Part shown: positions 33,090 to 41,990 of the stretch, in pieces
Layout: every line of letters begins with the position of its first letter
Position numbering within the stretch: position 1 is the first letter of the stretch
NCBI RefSeq assembly: GCF_004000785.1
Contig: NZ_BILX01000014.1
Location: 61,905 to 125,904 of the forward strand
Direction: 5' to 3'
Length of the DNA: 64,000 nt
From: Paenibacillus ehimensis NBRC 15659
GTDB taxonomy: Bacteria; Bacillota; Bacilli; Paenibacillales; NBRC-103111
Program-made: the position numbers and the translations under genes
Notes under the pieces: generated by a model
Database searches by the model: none
What the model was told of the DNA's origin: nothing
Seen by the model: only the letters and a program-made list of their open reading frames with translations

Positions 33090-35708
33090 TTATTGCAGGG
33101 TGATTTGCTGGGTTTTTCCATCCCAGGTCACTTTCCACCCCAGGTTCTCGGACAAAATACGCAGAGGCACCATCGTCAAATCTTTCATAATGACCGGCGG
33201 TACTTCAGCCGTAATCCGCTGCCCGTTCACAATCAGGTCTTTGTTATCGATCCAAAGATCGATCATTTTACCGCCGCGAAGGATCGTTACCTTACGTTCC
33301 TTCTCATCCCAGCTCACCTTTCCGCCTAACGCATCGGTCACAAAACGGATCGGAATGAGTGTATTCCCCTCTGTAATGATCGGAGCTTGTTCCAGTGTCA
33401 TCTCTTTGCCATTAACCTTCACGGCCTTTTTGTTGACTGTGAGCTGAACGGAATTATTCGATGGCTGCTGCACTGCGCCACGGTACGTAAAGGTAATGTC
33501 ATCGATGCCGATTTTCCCTTTGGCCGCCCGCTCATCCTGGCCGATTTCCTCATTCACAACATAAACGCTCTTGACGCGAATCGGATAGCTCATCTTCAAA
33601 TCCGTCAGATCGGCAGTAAGCTGTTTCCAGCCCTTCCAGTTAATATTTCGCGCGAAATCGACATAATGAATTTTGCCCGCATTATCAAGCAGCTCCGCAC
33701 GCAGCCAGTTCAAGCTCTCGTCACCGTTGACCCTCATCTTCATATATTGCGGCTCGCCCTCAATGAGAATACGGGTATCCATCGTGGCATAAGCCCATTT
33801 GGTGCCTTTTCCTTGCGTGAAGTCGTAGACCAACTCCAAATATTTGTTGCCGTTCGCGTCAGGAACGGTGTAGACGGAAGAGGCCACTTCTTGCGGCTTC
33901 GCCTCCGGCAGCGTCATCACGGACTCTTTATCCAAATCATACCATACCTTGTCAATCCCGACAGGAATGGTCGTCGTCGTACTGAAGCCGTCGTATCGGG
34001 CGATGAGCTGCGCACCCGTGCTTCCCGCTAAGCTTGTTACCTTCAGCATGCCATTTGTTACTTCACCTTGAATGCCAAGCACTTCCCATTGAATGAGCTC
34101 CGGCGGAATTTCTCTCGTCTTGCCAGACGACGTTGTCGCAACGACCGGCAGCTTGTACGTTTCGCCTTCCGAGAGTGCGAGGTTGTCAGCCGTAATTTTC
34201 ATGCTGGTCAGCTGGTTCCGTCCCACGACTTCGACATCCGCCGTCGAGGTGCCCTGTCCCGATACCGCTGTTACTTTGCTTATGCCCGGTTGGTTTGGTG
34301 TAAATACATTATCCTTAAACGTACCCTTATTGCCCGCTACACTCCACTGTGCCGTAATTTTATCGGTATCGACCACCGGGTTATAGAAAACGTCGTAGGC
34401 TTTAAAACGAAGCGGAGCCTGCTCGCCAACAAACAGCACGCTTGGCGCCTGAATAAACAGTTCCTTCACTTCGCCCTGCGGCGCAGTTGAGAATACTCCC
34501 ACCCCATTTACAACTTTCCGCTGAATTCCGGTTTCAGTCTTATTCACAAGCACCGGCGTCATTTCGCCAAGCGGCCGGGCCACCATCTGTGTGGAGCCGC
34601 CTCCGTCAAGGTTAAGCCCTTTCCATACGCCAACTTGAATCATGAACTGCTGCAGCTCTTTCATCGATAAGCCTTTGCTTTCGCCGCTGTAGTCAGCGGT
34701 AATGATATAAGCCGTTTTTTGGTCCTTCGAATAGCCAAGCGCCGTCCGCGAACGCGTGCAGCAAAGATCGTCGACCGGCCGCGAAAATTCCGATGGCTTG
34801 CCTTCATCCACTAGAATCGTATGACCGCCGATCATCATTTTGAAGGTACTCGCATCATAGTTTTTATTCGGGTCCTGCGGCAGGATTTGATAATCTGCCT
34901 TCAGCGGATCGCCTACTTTTACATGGGCACGGACAAAATCGGCTGCCTTTCCCGAAGCACGCAAAATATATCCGTCTTTCGGCGCAATCATATTAATAAT
35001 GCCGTTGTCTGCAATTTCTTTCACAATACCGTTCTGAACCAAGACTTCCGTAGGAACCGTCACACCGTCATTGGAACGGTCCACTTGTCCCCAAGCGTTC
35101 GTATACATGAACAAACCGTCGATATGGCTGTGCTCGCCGCCGGGCTCGAACCAGTAGTATGTCTTGTTAATCCCGCCAAGCGCGTAGCTTTGCCCGTCCT
35201 TCGCAATAATAGAGCCTTTAAACGTGAATAGGTCCACAATAGGCTTGTTGTCCTTGTCCAGCGCAAACGAATAAAAACCAGGCAAATACGGCGGCGTTGC
35301 CATTAACTGTCCATTGGCAATCTCCGGGCCCATCGGGACACCTTCCGCCTGGGTATTATAAAAGTCGCCGTTCACCCCTGCGACAGCTTTCGTTTCCTTG
35401 GCCATGGCTAATACGCTTTGCTTGCGTGTAAACTGATTCTCAGTCCCTGTCATGACATCCAGCTTGACATAGGGGTTCGTCAAATCGACTTCAATTACAT
35501 TGGCATTGACTTTGACGTCTTTTTTGCTTCTCGTAAACTGCCATACATATTTTTTCAACACCGCACCGGTCGTCAAAATTTCTTGGCTTACCACTGTCGG
35601 AGCCGAATCCGCCGCTTCTGCTCTATACGGTACCGACCATGTGGACAGCAGCAACGACACGGCCAAAACGGCACCTGACAACTTCCGCCATTTCTTCTGC
35701 ACAATCAC
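33090..35708 (-). CDS. Secreted phosphodiester glycosidase (NAGPA-type) protein with copper-amine-oxidase-like stalk domain
   Basis: 872 residues beginning at GTG 35708 behind AGGAG. A signal peptide (positive start, hydrophobic 11-25, cleavage near AEA-ADS) leads to a phosphodiester glycosidase/NAGPA domain (about 75-430) with AVAGVNGDFYN, TRSRTALGYSKD and LDGGGSTQM motifs. Ig-like and carbohydrate-binding-like beta domains follow (about 430-740). The last about 115 residues are a copper-amine-oxidase N-terminal-type domain (PIRFVTDALGGKVSWDEKE, MVPLRILSENLGWKV). It probably cleaves a phosphodiester-linked sugar in cell-wall polymers. No SLH repeat or LPXTG is seen. Confidence 0.85.
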   Translation of the reverse strand: MIVQKKWRKLSGAVLAVSLLLSTWSVPYRAEAADSAPTVVSQEILTTGAVLKKYVWQFTRSKKDVKVNANVIEVDLTNPYVKLDVMTGTENQFTRKQSVLAMAKETKAVAGVNGDFYNTQAEGVPMGPEIANGQLMATPPYLPGFYSFALDKDNKPIVDLFTFKGSIIAKDGQSYALGGINKTYYWFEPGGEHSHIDGLFMYTNAWGQVDRSNDGVTVPTEVLVQNGIVKEIADNGIINMIAPKDGYILRASGKAADFVRAHVKVGDPLKADYQILPQDPNKNYDASTFKMMIGGHTILVDEGKPSEFSRPVDDLCCTRSRTALGYSKDQKTAYIITADYSGESKGLSMKELQQFMIQVGVWKGLNLDGGGSTQMVARPLGEMTPVLVNKTETGIQRKVVNGVGVFSTAPQGEVKELFIQAPSVLFVGEQAPLRFKAYDVFYNPVVDTDKITAQWSVAGNKGTFKDNVFTPNQPGISKVTAVSGQGTSTADVEVVGRNQLTSMKITADNLALSEGETYKLPVVATTSSGKTREIPPELIQWEVLGIQGEVTNGMLKVTSLAGSTGAQLIARYDGFSTTTTIPVGIDKVWYDLDKESVMTLPEAKPQEVASSVYTVPDANGNKYLELVYDFTQGKGTKWAYATMDTRILIEGEPQYMKMRVNGDESLNWLRAELLDNAGKIHYVDFARNINWKGWKQLTADLTDLKMSYPIRVKSVYVVNEEIGQDERAAKGKIGIDDITFTYRGAVQQPSNNSVQLTVNKKAVKVNGKEMTLEQAPIITEGNTLIPIRFVTDALGGKVSWDEKERKVTILRGGKMIDLWIDNKDLIVNGQRITAEVPPVIMKDLTMVPLRILSENLGWKVTWDGKTQQITLQ

Positions 35709-35808
35709 GTTTCTGTTCTCCTCTCGTTTTCCACTCTCCTTTTATATAGACTCAATGACTATCCAAAAAGTTACGATATTCGCGGGTTATAAAAATCGAC
35801 AAATATGC

Positions 35809-35842
35809 AAAAAGACGATCCGCGAAAAGAACGGACCGTCTT
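35809..35842 (-). terminator. Intrinsic terminator after metK
   Basis: On the minus strand AAGACGGTCCG pairs with CGGATCGTCTT (one mismatch) and TTTTTG follows. It lies about 40 bases past the metK stop. Confidence 0.8.
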
Positions 35843-35883
35843 GCTTAGACAGATCTGGATCTATATGGTTGCTGAGAGAATCT

Positions 35884-37089
35884 TTAAGCTTGGGCTTCAG
35901 CCTTCAACCGATCTGCTTTATCCGTACGCTCCCAAGGCAAATCGATGTCGGTACGGCCAAAATGACCGTATGCAGCCGTTTGCTTGTAAATCGGACGTCG
36001 CAGATCGAGCATCTTAATAATGCCAGCTGGACGCAGGTCGAAGTTTTTACGAACGATTTCGACCAGCTTCTCTTCGCTTACTTTGCCTGTACCAAACGTA
36101 TCGACAGAAATCGAAACCGGCTTAGCTACGCCGATCGCATAAGCGAGTTGAACTTCGCATTTGTCGGCGAGACCTGCAGCTACGATGTTTTTGGCAACGT
36201 AACGCGCAGCATAAGCGCCGGAACGGTCGACTTTCGTCGGGTCCTTACCGGAGAACGCGCCGCCGCCATGGCGAGCATATCCGCCGTACGTATCGACGAT
36301 GATTTTACGGCCGGTCAATCCTGCGTCACCTTGCGGTCCGCCGATAACGAAACGTCCCGTCGGATTGATAAAGTATTTGGTATTGTCGTCGATCAAAGCT
36401 GCCGGAACGATCGGCTTGATAACGTGTTCTTTAATGTCGGCTTGGATCTGCTCCAACGATACTTCTTCGGCATGCTGCGTAGAGACAACGATCGTATCGA
36501 CGCGAACCGGTTTGGATCCTTCGTACTCTACAGTTACTTGCGTTTTGCCGTCCGGACGGAGGTAGTCAAGCGTACCGTTCTTACGAACTTCCGACAAACG
36601 GCGCGCCAGTTGGTGGGACAGCGAAATCGGCAGCGGCATCAGTTCAGGCGTCTCATTAACCGCAAAACCGAACATCATGCCTTGGTCCCCGGCACCGATC
36701 GCTTCGATTTCATCGTCCGTCATTTGACCTTCACGGGCTTCAAGCGCTTTGTTAACGCCTTGGGCGATATCAGGCGACTGCTCGTTCAAGGAAACAAGCA
36801 CGGCGCAAGTTTGGGAATCAAAACCGTATTTCGCACGAGTATAACCGATATCTTTAATGGTTTGACGAGCAATCGATTGAATGTCGACATATTCGGATTG
36901 ACTTGTAATTTCACCGATGACAAGAACCAGACCGGTAGCTACGGAAACTTCGCAAGCTACGCGTGCATTCGGGTCATTCGTCAAAAATGCGTCAAGGACG
37001 GAGTCGGAAATTTGGTCACAAATTTTATCCGGATGTCCCTCAGTTACAGACTCCGAGGTAAACAAACGGCGGCCCACAGAATTGGACAT
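35884..37089 (-). CDS. metK: S-adenosylmethionine synthetase
   Basis: 401 residues. MetK makes SAM from methionine and ATP. Signatures [11 protein letters not shown] and [20 protein letters not shown] are both present, with the N-terminal [25 protein letters not shown] precedes the ATG. The leader has a sigma-A promoter and a promoter-proximal terminator hairpin but no recognisable S-box riboswitch, unusual for a Bacillales metK. SAM would supply the methyltransferase domain of the glycan island, among many other uses. Confidence 0.98.
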   Translation of the reverse strand: MSNSVGRRLFTSESVTEGHPDKICDQISDSVLDAFLTNDPNARVACEVSVATGLVLVIGEITSQSEYVDIQSIARQTIKDIGYTRAKYGFDSQTCAVLVSLNEQSPDIAQGVNKALEAREGQMTDDEIEAIGAGDQGMMFGFAVNETPELMPLPISLSHQLARRLSEVRKNGTLDYLRPDGKTQVTVEYEGSKPVRVDTIVVSTQHAEEVSLEQIQADIKEHVIKPIVPAALIDDNTKYFINPTGRFVIGGPQGDAGLTGRKIIVDTYGGYARHGGGAFSGKDPTKVDRSGAYAARYVAKNIVAAGLADKCEVQLAYAIGVAKPVSISVDTFGTGKVSEEKLVEIVRKNFDLRPAGIIKMLDLRRPIYKQTAAYGHFGRTDIDLPWERTDKADRLKAEAQA

Positions 37090-37141
37090 GAAAACAACCT
37101 CCTACTGCTTTTATTATGGATAAAGGCTTAAGTCCACATAC

Positions 37142-37173
37142 AAAAAATCAACCTTTTCCGGGTGGAAAAGGTT
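37142..37173 (-). terminator. Terminator hairpin in the metK leader (possible attenuator)
   Basis: On the minus strand a perfect 10-bp stem AACCTTTTCC/GGAAAAGGTT with loop ACCC is followed by GATTTTTTG. It lies between the metK promoter and start codon. An upstream AGAAGGT could pair with the ACCTTTT of its first arm as an antiterminator. Confidence 0.65.
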
Positions 37174-37198
37174 TCTTTAGCTGCTACCTTCTTATTGT

Positions 37199-37227
37199 AT
37201 GTTACTGGATTTGTAGAAGGCTGTCAA
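37199..37227 (-). promoter_or_regulatory. Sigma-A promoter of metK
   Basis: On the minus strand a perfect TTGACA (37222-37227), 17 bases, TAACAT (37199-37204). Transcription would begin about 20 bases before the leader hairpin. Confidence 0.6.
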
Positions 37228-37283
37228 TAAAATATGATGAGATCGCGTAAAATTAACATTCCTGTTGATAATTGTTTCTTTGT

Positions 37284-37556
37284 TTATAAACTCAGCATCA
37301 TTTCTTCAGCTTTCTTGATTAATCTTGCCGTAATCGTTCCGCCTACCGCGCCGGCATCCCGGGAAGCAATGTGTCCCCAATAATCTTCCTTAACAGAAGC
37401 AGACGGGATCGAACCAAGCTCAGTCGCAAATTCAACATTCGCGTTCGCTAGCTGCTTGCCAACCGGAAGCCCCAGCTCGGCGGCAATCTCATATTTTAAA
37501 ACATCCAGTGCTTTTTCGCTTTCCGGTACCACTTTCTTATTGTTGTTTCTTGCCAT
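37284..37556 (-). CDS. Alpha/beta-type small acid-soluble spore protein
   Basis: 90 residues. These proteins coat and protect spore DNA and are degraded at germination by the GPR protease. The family core LKYEIAAELGLP with the GPR-type site and the second conserved segment GGTITARLIKKAEE are both present. AGGAGG precedes the ATG. Monocistronic, between metK and the S-layer region. A sigma-G promoter is expected but I could not place it with confidence. Confidence 0.93.
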   Translation of the reverse strand: MARNNNKKVVPESEKALDVLKYEIAAELGLPVGKQLANANVEFATELGSIPSASVKEDYWGHIASRDAGAVGGTITARLIKKAEEMMLSL

Positions 37557-37644
37557 AAAGGATACCTCCTCAAGTAGGATGTACTGCTATTATCCCACCG
37601 AGAGGAACCAACAAACGTATGAATCATTGGTCAAACGGGTAAAA

Positions 37645-38250
37645 TTATGATGCAGCTTTCGTTCCATCAGCATTCATAATCAAGTAGCTGCCGCGTACCA
37701 TAATGTAAATTTCCTGCTTGTTCTTAGCGTCAGGCTTAACGCCCCGGCCCTCCCGAGGAACGATAAGCAGGTGGTTAAGCTCGACCGCTGCCCCAGCAGC
37801 AATATCTTTGCCGGAAGTAACATCTGGAATTCCGTTATCGTCAGAGCTCACCGCTACAACTTTGCCGGTTCGGACAATAAATTCGGTGCCTGCCCCGCCG
37901 TAAAGCGTTTGTCCTTGTTGGAGCTTAACGACGGTCAGTCCGGAATCTGGAACAGCTGGTTGCTGTGTATTACTGTTAGTGCCGGAGCCTGTGGAAGGAG
38001 AAGTACCACTTCCAACACCTTGCTTGGCCAGCTCAGCCGCAATGATTTGCCTGATTTTTTCTTCGTTGACGCTTTGTTTAGCGAATTCTTCGGCCACTTG
38101 CTTGGCAATGTTTTGTTCGAAGTAGCTTTTGGTGATAATGGGATCGTCTACAGAACCTGGTTGAGTAGATGTATTGTTGGAATCTGCGTAGACGATGGTT
38201 GTGAAAAGAAGGATAAAAATCACAGTGACGAGAGTAATTTTCGATTTCAT
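37645..38250 (-). CDS. Small secreted protein of unknown function
   Basis: 201 residues. A signal peptide (KSKITLVTVIFILLFTTIVYA, cleavage near residue 22) precedes a charged helical segment (about 40-77, FEQNIAKQVAEEFAKQ and RQIIAAELAKQ), a Gly/Ser/Thr linker (about 79-98), and a beta-rich C-terminal domain with GQTLYGGAGTEFIVRTG and VELNHLLIVPREGRG. I do not recognise a named family. It is encoded directly downstream of the major S-layer gene, so it may be an exported surface-layer accessory; this rests only on position. Confidence 0.75.
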   Translation of the reverse strand: MKSKITLVTVIFILLFTTIVYADSNNTSTQPGSVDDPIITKSYFEQNIAKQVAEEFAKQSVNEEKIRQIIAAELAKQGVGSGTSPSTGSGTNSNTQQPAVPDSGLTVVKLQQGQTLYGGAGTEFIVRTGKVVAVSSDDNGIPDVTSGKDIAAGAAVELNHLLIVPREGRGVKPDAKNKQEIYIMVRGSYLIMNADGTKAAS

Positions 38251-38293
38251 GAGTTCACCTGCTTTGGATATATGTAAGTGGTTGGGTCTTGAT

Positions 38294-38326
38294 AAAAAAA
38301 GAAGACCCTATGGGTCTTCTTTTTTT
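38294..38326. terminator. Bidirectional terminator after the S-layer gene
   Basis: Perfect 15-bp stem (38294-38308 with 38312-38326) and loop TAT, with seven A on one side and seven T on the other. It lies 13 bases past the S-layer stop codon. Confidence 0.9.
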
Positions 38327-38338
38327 AATCCGTTAGGA

Positions 38339-41300
38339 TTAGTCAGTGATAACAATTGTAGTTGTTGCAGATTTGCCGTTAGGTGCAGTAACAGTCAACG
38401 TGAAGGAACCAGTACCGTTGATCGTTACGTTCTCACCATCCAAGGTCACAGTACCATTATTGTTCATGGCAACATCAGTGATGATGTATTGCAGTTGCAG
38501 CAATTTATCGTTGTAATCTGCAATGTGTTCGTTTTTGAACTCGTTGCCATATTGGTTCTTAACAATGAGATCGTCCATCAGTTTGTAAACTTTATAGTTG
38601 CCATTTACCAGAGCCTTAGAGAGCGGATCAGCGCTTGTATTTGCACCAGATCTGGAGAACGTTTTGCTCGATTTTCCAGCTTCAATGCTCTCAACTTTGT
38701 TAGGCTCGTTCTTAACAGTTACTTGACCTGTAACCGTGTTGTCGTTACCTTTAGCATCTTTAAAGCGCACAGTTACATTGGAAGTACCTGTTTTCTTACC
38801 GATAACGTAAGCTTTACCGCCTTCTACGCCGTAGCGAACGTATTCATAAACCTCGGAAGTAACACCCTTAATTTGTTTCGGGAATGCAACTTTATTTCCA
38901 GCGCTGTCTGTAGCTTCAACAACAAGTTCTTTCGCAAGCTTACTTGTCACAGGATTGCTTTGTACTCCAACAACATCTTTGTACATACCGTCATCCAACG
39001 TGTTGAAGATGCTGCCGAGATCTTTCAAGTTGTATCTCAGGTTCTCGCTAACACCGTCAACAACTTGAACTTTCTTCGTAACAGAAGCTATGCTGCTATC
39101 GATGATAGTTCCATCTGTCTTCTTCTTACGAAGAGCGAATTTAACCTCGACTTCTTTCCCTGTTGCTACATTTGCAGTTTCAATTTTGATCTCTTTATCA
39201 GAGAATTGCTTAACAGTAAGACTTGCACCACCATTAGTAGGCAATTGTCCGTAGCCGTCAACGCTTACTTTAAAGTTAGTGTCACCAGCAACTACTGTAG
39301 CATATACGTCATATGTTACAGTGCCATTGCTGTTGTTTTCGTTGATAGGTTTATCAAACTCCTTGATAATTTCGTTGTAGTTATCAACGAGTTGGAATTT
39401 AGGCTTCGTTTCACCGCCAGCAACTGCCTTCGTAGTAGCGTCTGTGATCGTTTTGATCGTGGACGGATAACGGGCATCCACTGTGCTGAAGCTTTTGCTA
39501 GCTTGGCTGTTTACGCCGTTTGTAAACACGTTCACGTAAATTTGGCCGCTGCCTTTTGCCGTTACTTCGCTAATGTGAATTTTTCCTTTTTTGTCGCCGG
39601 AAATAACGACTTTTTTGCTTTCATCAAGCATGGACTCAGGTACATTGTCAGTTTTGCCAAAGTTCACCGGTCCAGAGATAGAAATGTTGAAGCGTTTGTC
39701 TTTCACGTTATCTACGAGGTCATCAGTAGACAATTTGTTGCCTTCAGCATCGTAAGCGATCAAGTCGATGTACTTATCTTTGTCGCCTACTGCAAGAGAA
39801 CCACTAATTTCACCCAATTCTACTTTTGCTGCAATTTTGCTTGCGCTGAGTTTAATATCAGCTGTTGCAGTAGAACCGCCGCCAAATACGGATACAGTGA
39901 ATACTCCAGTGCTCGTTACTTTGCCATCAAGTTTAACAACGAGGTCTTTTACGCCGTCGCCGTTATCATCAACGAACTCATGTTTCAAGTTGGACTCGTA
40001 AGGAACACTGCCTTTTGGAGTAATATAGGCACTTGGATCGTTAATTTTGTTATTTGCTGTACCGGAATCAATGGTGATTTCGCCGCCGTATTGATCGTAT
40101 TGCGTCAATTTAACAACAGCTTTGTCACCAGAGCTTTGAAGCGCAGTTTTGCCGGTCGGGTATTTAACGTCACCCAATTCTACCTTAGCGAGGTAAGGGA
40201 AATCGCCTACTTTGAATACTTTAACAGCAGACTTTTTGGTGTCATTGTCCCAAATGTTAACGGAAATTTGGCTATTGTTGGAGATCAAGCCGCTGTCATC
40301 CGTATTCATAACAACATAGAATTTGCCAGTATCAACATCTTTAGTCAAAGATGCGGAGTTGTTCGGTACTGTCGCATTAACTGTGAAGTTACCGGCAGGG
40401 AACGAAACGTTTTGACCGTATTGGTTGGTTGGTTTGAACTGAACGCGAACTTTTTTCGATTTTGCAACAGTATCGTTAGCTGTTACGAACTCGATTTTTT
40501 CAAGTCTTTCGTTTTCAGCTTTGAATTCTGCTGTAGTCTTGTCAACATCAGCAGCATCCAAACCGCCAAGCGTTACGTTGTATGTGCCTTCCGAAATTTT
40601 AGCGCCGTCTTTCAGCGTCAGCGTAGCAACTTTTTTGTCTTCGGACCATTTGAGGTCAGTTGCAACGTCAGCTGTACCTTTTTTCAAGGATACAGTAGCT
40701 TTCGCTGTGTCTACATCTCTGTCCAAAGTAACTTGGACTTTGTTGTAGTCAACTGCTTTAGCTTCTTTGATGGAAGCTTTAGCCGGCTTGTTGTTATCAA
40801 CGTATTGTTTCTTAGCTTCGTAAGAGCTCGTTACCAGCAGGTCGCGAGTTGCTGCCGAAGTACCGCCGAACGTGCCGTCAGCGCCGTTGCTCATCAATTT
40901 CAGTTCAAGCGCCAAAGCAACATAGCCTTTTGCCCAGTCGGAAACCGTTTTGTCGCTTACGCCGGTTTTGTTTTTACCTTCGGAGTCTTTGCCCAGGCCG
41001 CGGATCAAGAAAGTAGCAAGCTCTTGTTTCGTTACTTCGCCAGCTGGGTTGAATTGACCAGGAGCGTAACCGTCTGTGATACCAGCTGCTTTGATAGCTT
41101 CGATGTAAGGCAGAGCGTATCCGTTAGCCGGATCGTCGGATTTAACATCGGAGAAGCTGGAAGTTTTCAGGGAAGTGTCAACTTTCAGGTTGAAGATCAA
41201 AGCTGCTACTTTCGCGAATTGCGCACGGTTCATTTTGTCTTTCAGACCGAATGTACCTTCTTTAACGCCGTCGAAAATACCAGCACCGATCATTTCGTCA

Positions 41301-41443
41301 AACTTAGCTTTTGTAGCTGCATCCAGATCTTTCAGATCCGTGAAGTCAGCAGAAGATTTCTTAGCGTCTGCACCCAGTGCTACGGAAGAAAACATGGAGA
41401 ATGCCATAGCCAGGGACAGGATTGCAGATAAACTTTTCTTCAT
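38339..41443 (-). CDS. S-layer protein with N-terminal SLH domains
   Basis: 1034 residues from ATG 41443, which has GAGGAG upstream and begins a textbook signal peptide (MKKSLSAILSLAMAFSMFSS, cleavage near ALG-ADA); upstream in-frame codons would add 30 unlikely residues. Three SLH repeats lie at about 30-210 (IFDGVKEGTFGLKDKMNRAQ, ITDGYAPGQFNPAGEVTKQE, then a degenerate third). The remaining about 800 residues are beta-rich Ig-like modules, Thr/Val/Lys-rich and nearly Cys-free. SLH repeats bind pyruvylated secondary cell-wall polysaccharide, for which csaB lies in this window. A strong promoter and long leader suggest the abundant surface-layer subunit. Confidence 0.92.
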   Translation of the reverse strand: MKKSLSAILSLAMAFSMFSSVALGADAKKSSADFTDLKDLDAATKAKFDEMIGAGIFDGVKEGTFGLKDKMNRAQFAKVAALIFNLKVDTSLKTSSFSDVKSDDPANGYALPYIEAIKAAGITDGYAPGQFNPAGEVTKQELATFLIRGLGKDSEGKNKTGVSDKTVSDWAKGYVALALELKLMSNGADGTFGGTSAATRDLLVTSSYEAKKQYVDNNKPAKASIKEAKAVDYNKVQVTLDRDVDTAKATVSLKKGTADVATDLKWSEDKKVATLTLKDGAKISEGTYNVTLGGLDAADVDKTTAEFKAENERLEKIEFVTANDTVAKSKKVRVQFKPTNQYGQNVSFPAGNFTVNATVPNNSASLTKDVDTGKFYVVMNTDDSGLISNNSQISVNIWDNDTKKSAVKVFKVGDFPYLAKVELGDVKYPTGKTALQSSGDKAVVKLTQYDQYGGEITIDSGTANNKINDPSAYITPKGSVPYESNLKHEFVDDNGDGVKDLVVKLDGKVTSTGVFTVSVFGGGSTATADIKLSASKIAAKVELGEISGSLAVGDKDKYIDLIAYDAEGNKLSTDDLVDNVKDKRFNISISGPVNFGKTDNVPESMLDESKKVVISGDKKGKIHISEVTAKGSGQIYVNVFTNGVNSQASKSFSTVDARYPSTIKTITDATTKAVAGGETKPKFQLVDNYNEIIKEFDKPINENNSNGTVTYDVYATVVAGDTNFKVSVDGYGQLPTNGGASLTVKQFSDKEIKIETANVATGKEVEVKFALRKKKTDGTIIDSSIASVTKKVQVVDGVSENLRYNLKDLGSIFNTLDDGMYKDVVGVQSNPVTSKLAKELVVEATDSAGNKVAFPKQIKGVTSEVYEYVRYGVEGGKAYVIGKKTGTSNVTVRFKDAKGNDNTVTGQVTVKNEPNKVESIEAGKSSKTFSRSGANTSADPLSKALVNGNYKVYKLMDDLIVKNQYGNEFKNEHIADYNDKLLQLQYIITDVAMNNNGTVTLDGENVTINGTGSFTLTVTAPNGKSATTTIVITD

Positions 41444-41575
41444 AACCTTTTTTTCTCCTCCTCGAATATCTTTCGGTTGTTGAGAGTTCTGTGTAGAAAA
41501 ATTATAGCTCGATTCCCTCATTAGCCGATTCACCCCCTTCCCAGAGTAGAGCGAAATGAGTTTTTATTGAAGATG

Positions 41576-41597
41576 TCTGCAATGTGTAAATTGCAGA
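41576..41597 (-). promoter_or_regulatory. Stem-loop in the S-layer mRNA leader
   Basis: 8-bp arms TCTGCAAT/ATTGCAGA with a 6-base loop lie within the roughly 200-base leader of the S-layer gene. Such structures often stabilise abundant S-layer mRNAs; the function here is inferred. Confidence 0.35.
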
Positions 41598-41646
41598 AAC
41601 TAGTAAACCATAGGAAGATTAAGGATAGAATCGCATGCCACCTAAC

Positions 41647-41675
41647 ATTATACACTGACATGCTAGCAAGGTAAA
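41647..41675 (-). promoter_or_regulatory. Sigma-A promoter of the S-layer gene
   Basis: On the minus strand TTTACC (41670-41675), 17 bases, perfect TATAAT (41647-41652). The predicted leader is about 195 bases. The stretch 41676-41951 between this promoter and the upstream terminator shows no convincing gene; it is AT-rich and might hold further promoters. Confidence 0.65.
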
Positions 41676-41951
41676 GAGCATATTTTGTGAAAATTATCCA
41701 TGTTCACCGCTCTTTTTCTTGCTTTCTGTTTGTTTCAATGTATTAAACGCACGTTGTTTCGAAAAGTTGCGCTCTTTGAAAAAAACTTTTTTTGGTTTTT
41801 TTTGAGGCAACTTTGGAACAAAGTACATCAAGAGCGTCTATCAATTATGTATTGTATTGATCGCCCACAAAAGGTAGTATACACCGATCCATTCGCATAC
41901 GTCATCATTAATAATTTTCCAATATTGAGCGGAAACCACCTAAAATTAGAG

Positions 41952-41982
41952 ACAAACCGCCAACCCATGGTTGACGGTTTGT
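41952..41982 (-). terminator. Terminator after the C-terminal-SLH protein gene
   Basis: ACAAACCG/CGGTTTGT and CAACC/GGTTG arms separated by one mismatch form a 13-bp stem with a 3-base loop, starting 8 bases past the stop. The T-rich tail is modest. Confidence 0.65.
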
Positions 41983-41990
41983 GAGTCATC

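Noticed and set aside
35500..37131. A 543-codon plus-strand frame antisense to metK and the phosphodiester glycosidase gene
   Set aside because: Spans two real opposite-strand genes, the metK terminator and their spacer; no protein features.
37090..37283. SAM (S-box) riboswitch before metK
   Set aside because: Expected from family knowledge, but none of the conserved S-box core elements are visible; only a simple promoter and terminator hairpin are present.
38195..41431. A 1078-codon plus-strand open frame antisense to the S-layer gene
   Set aside because: It lies opposite a clear SLH protein, has no ribosome site or domain, and is rich in Cys, Phe and Arg as expected from reading Lys/Thr/Val-rich codons backwards.
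41700..41984. 94-codon plus-strand ORF in the spacer upstream of the S-layer gene
   Set aside because: No ribosome site, no recognisable domain, and it runs across the terminator of the opposite-strand gene.
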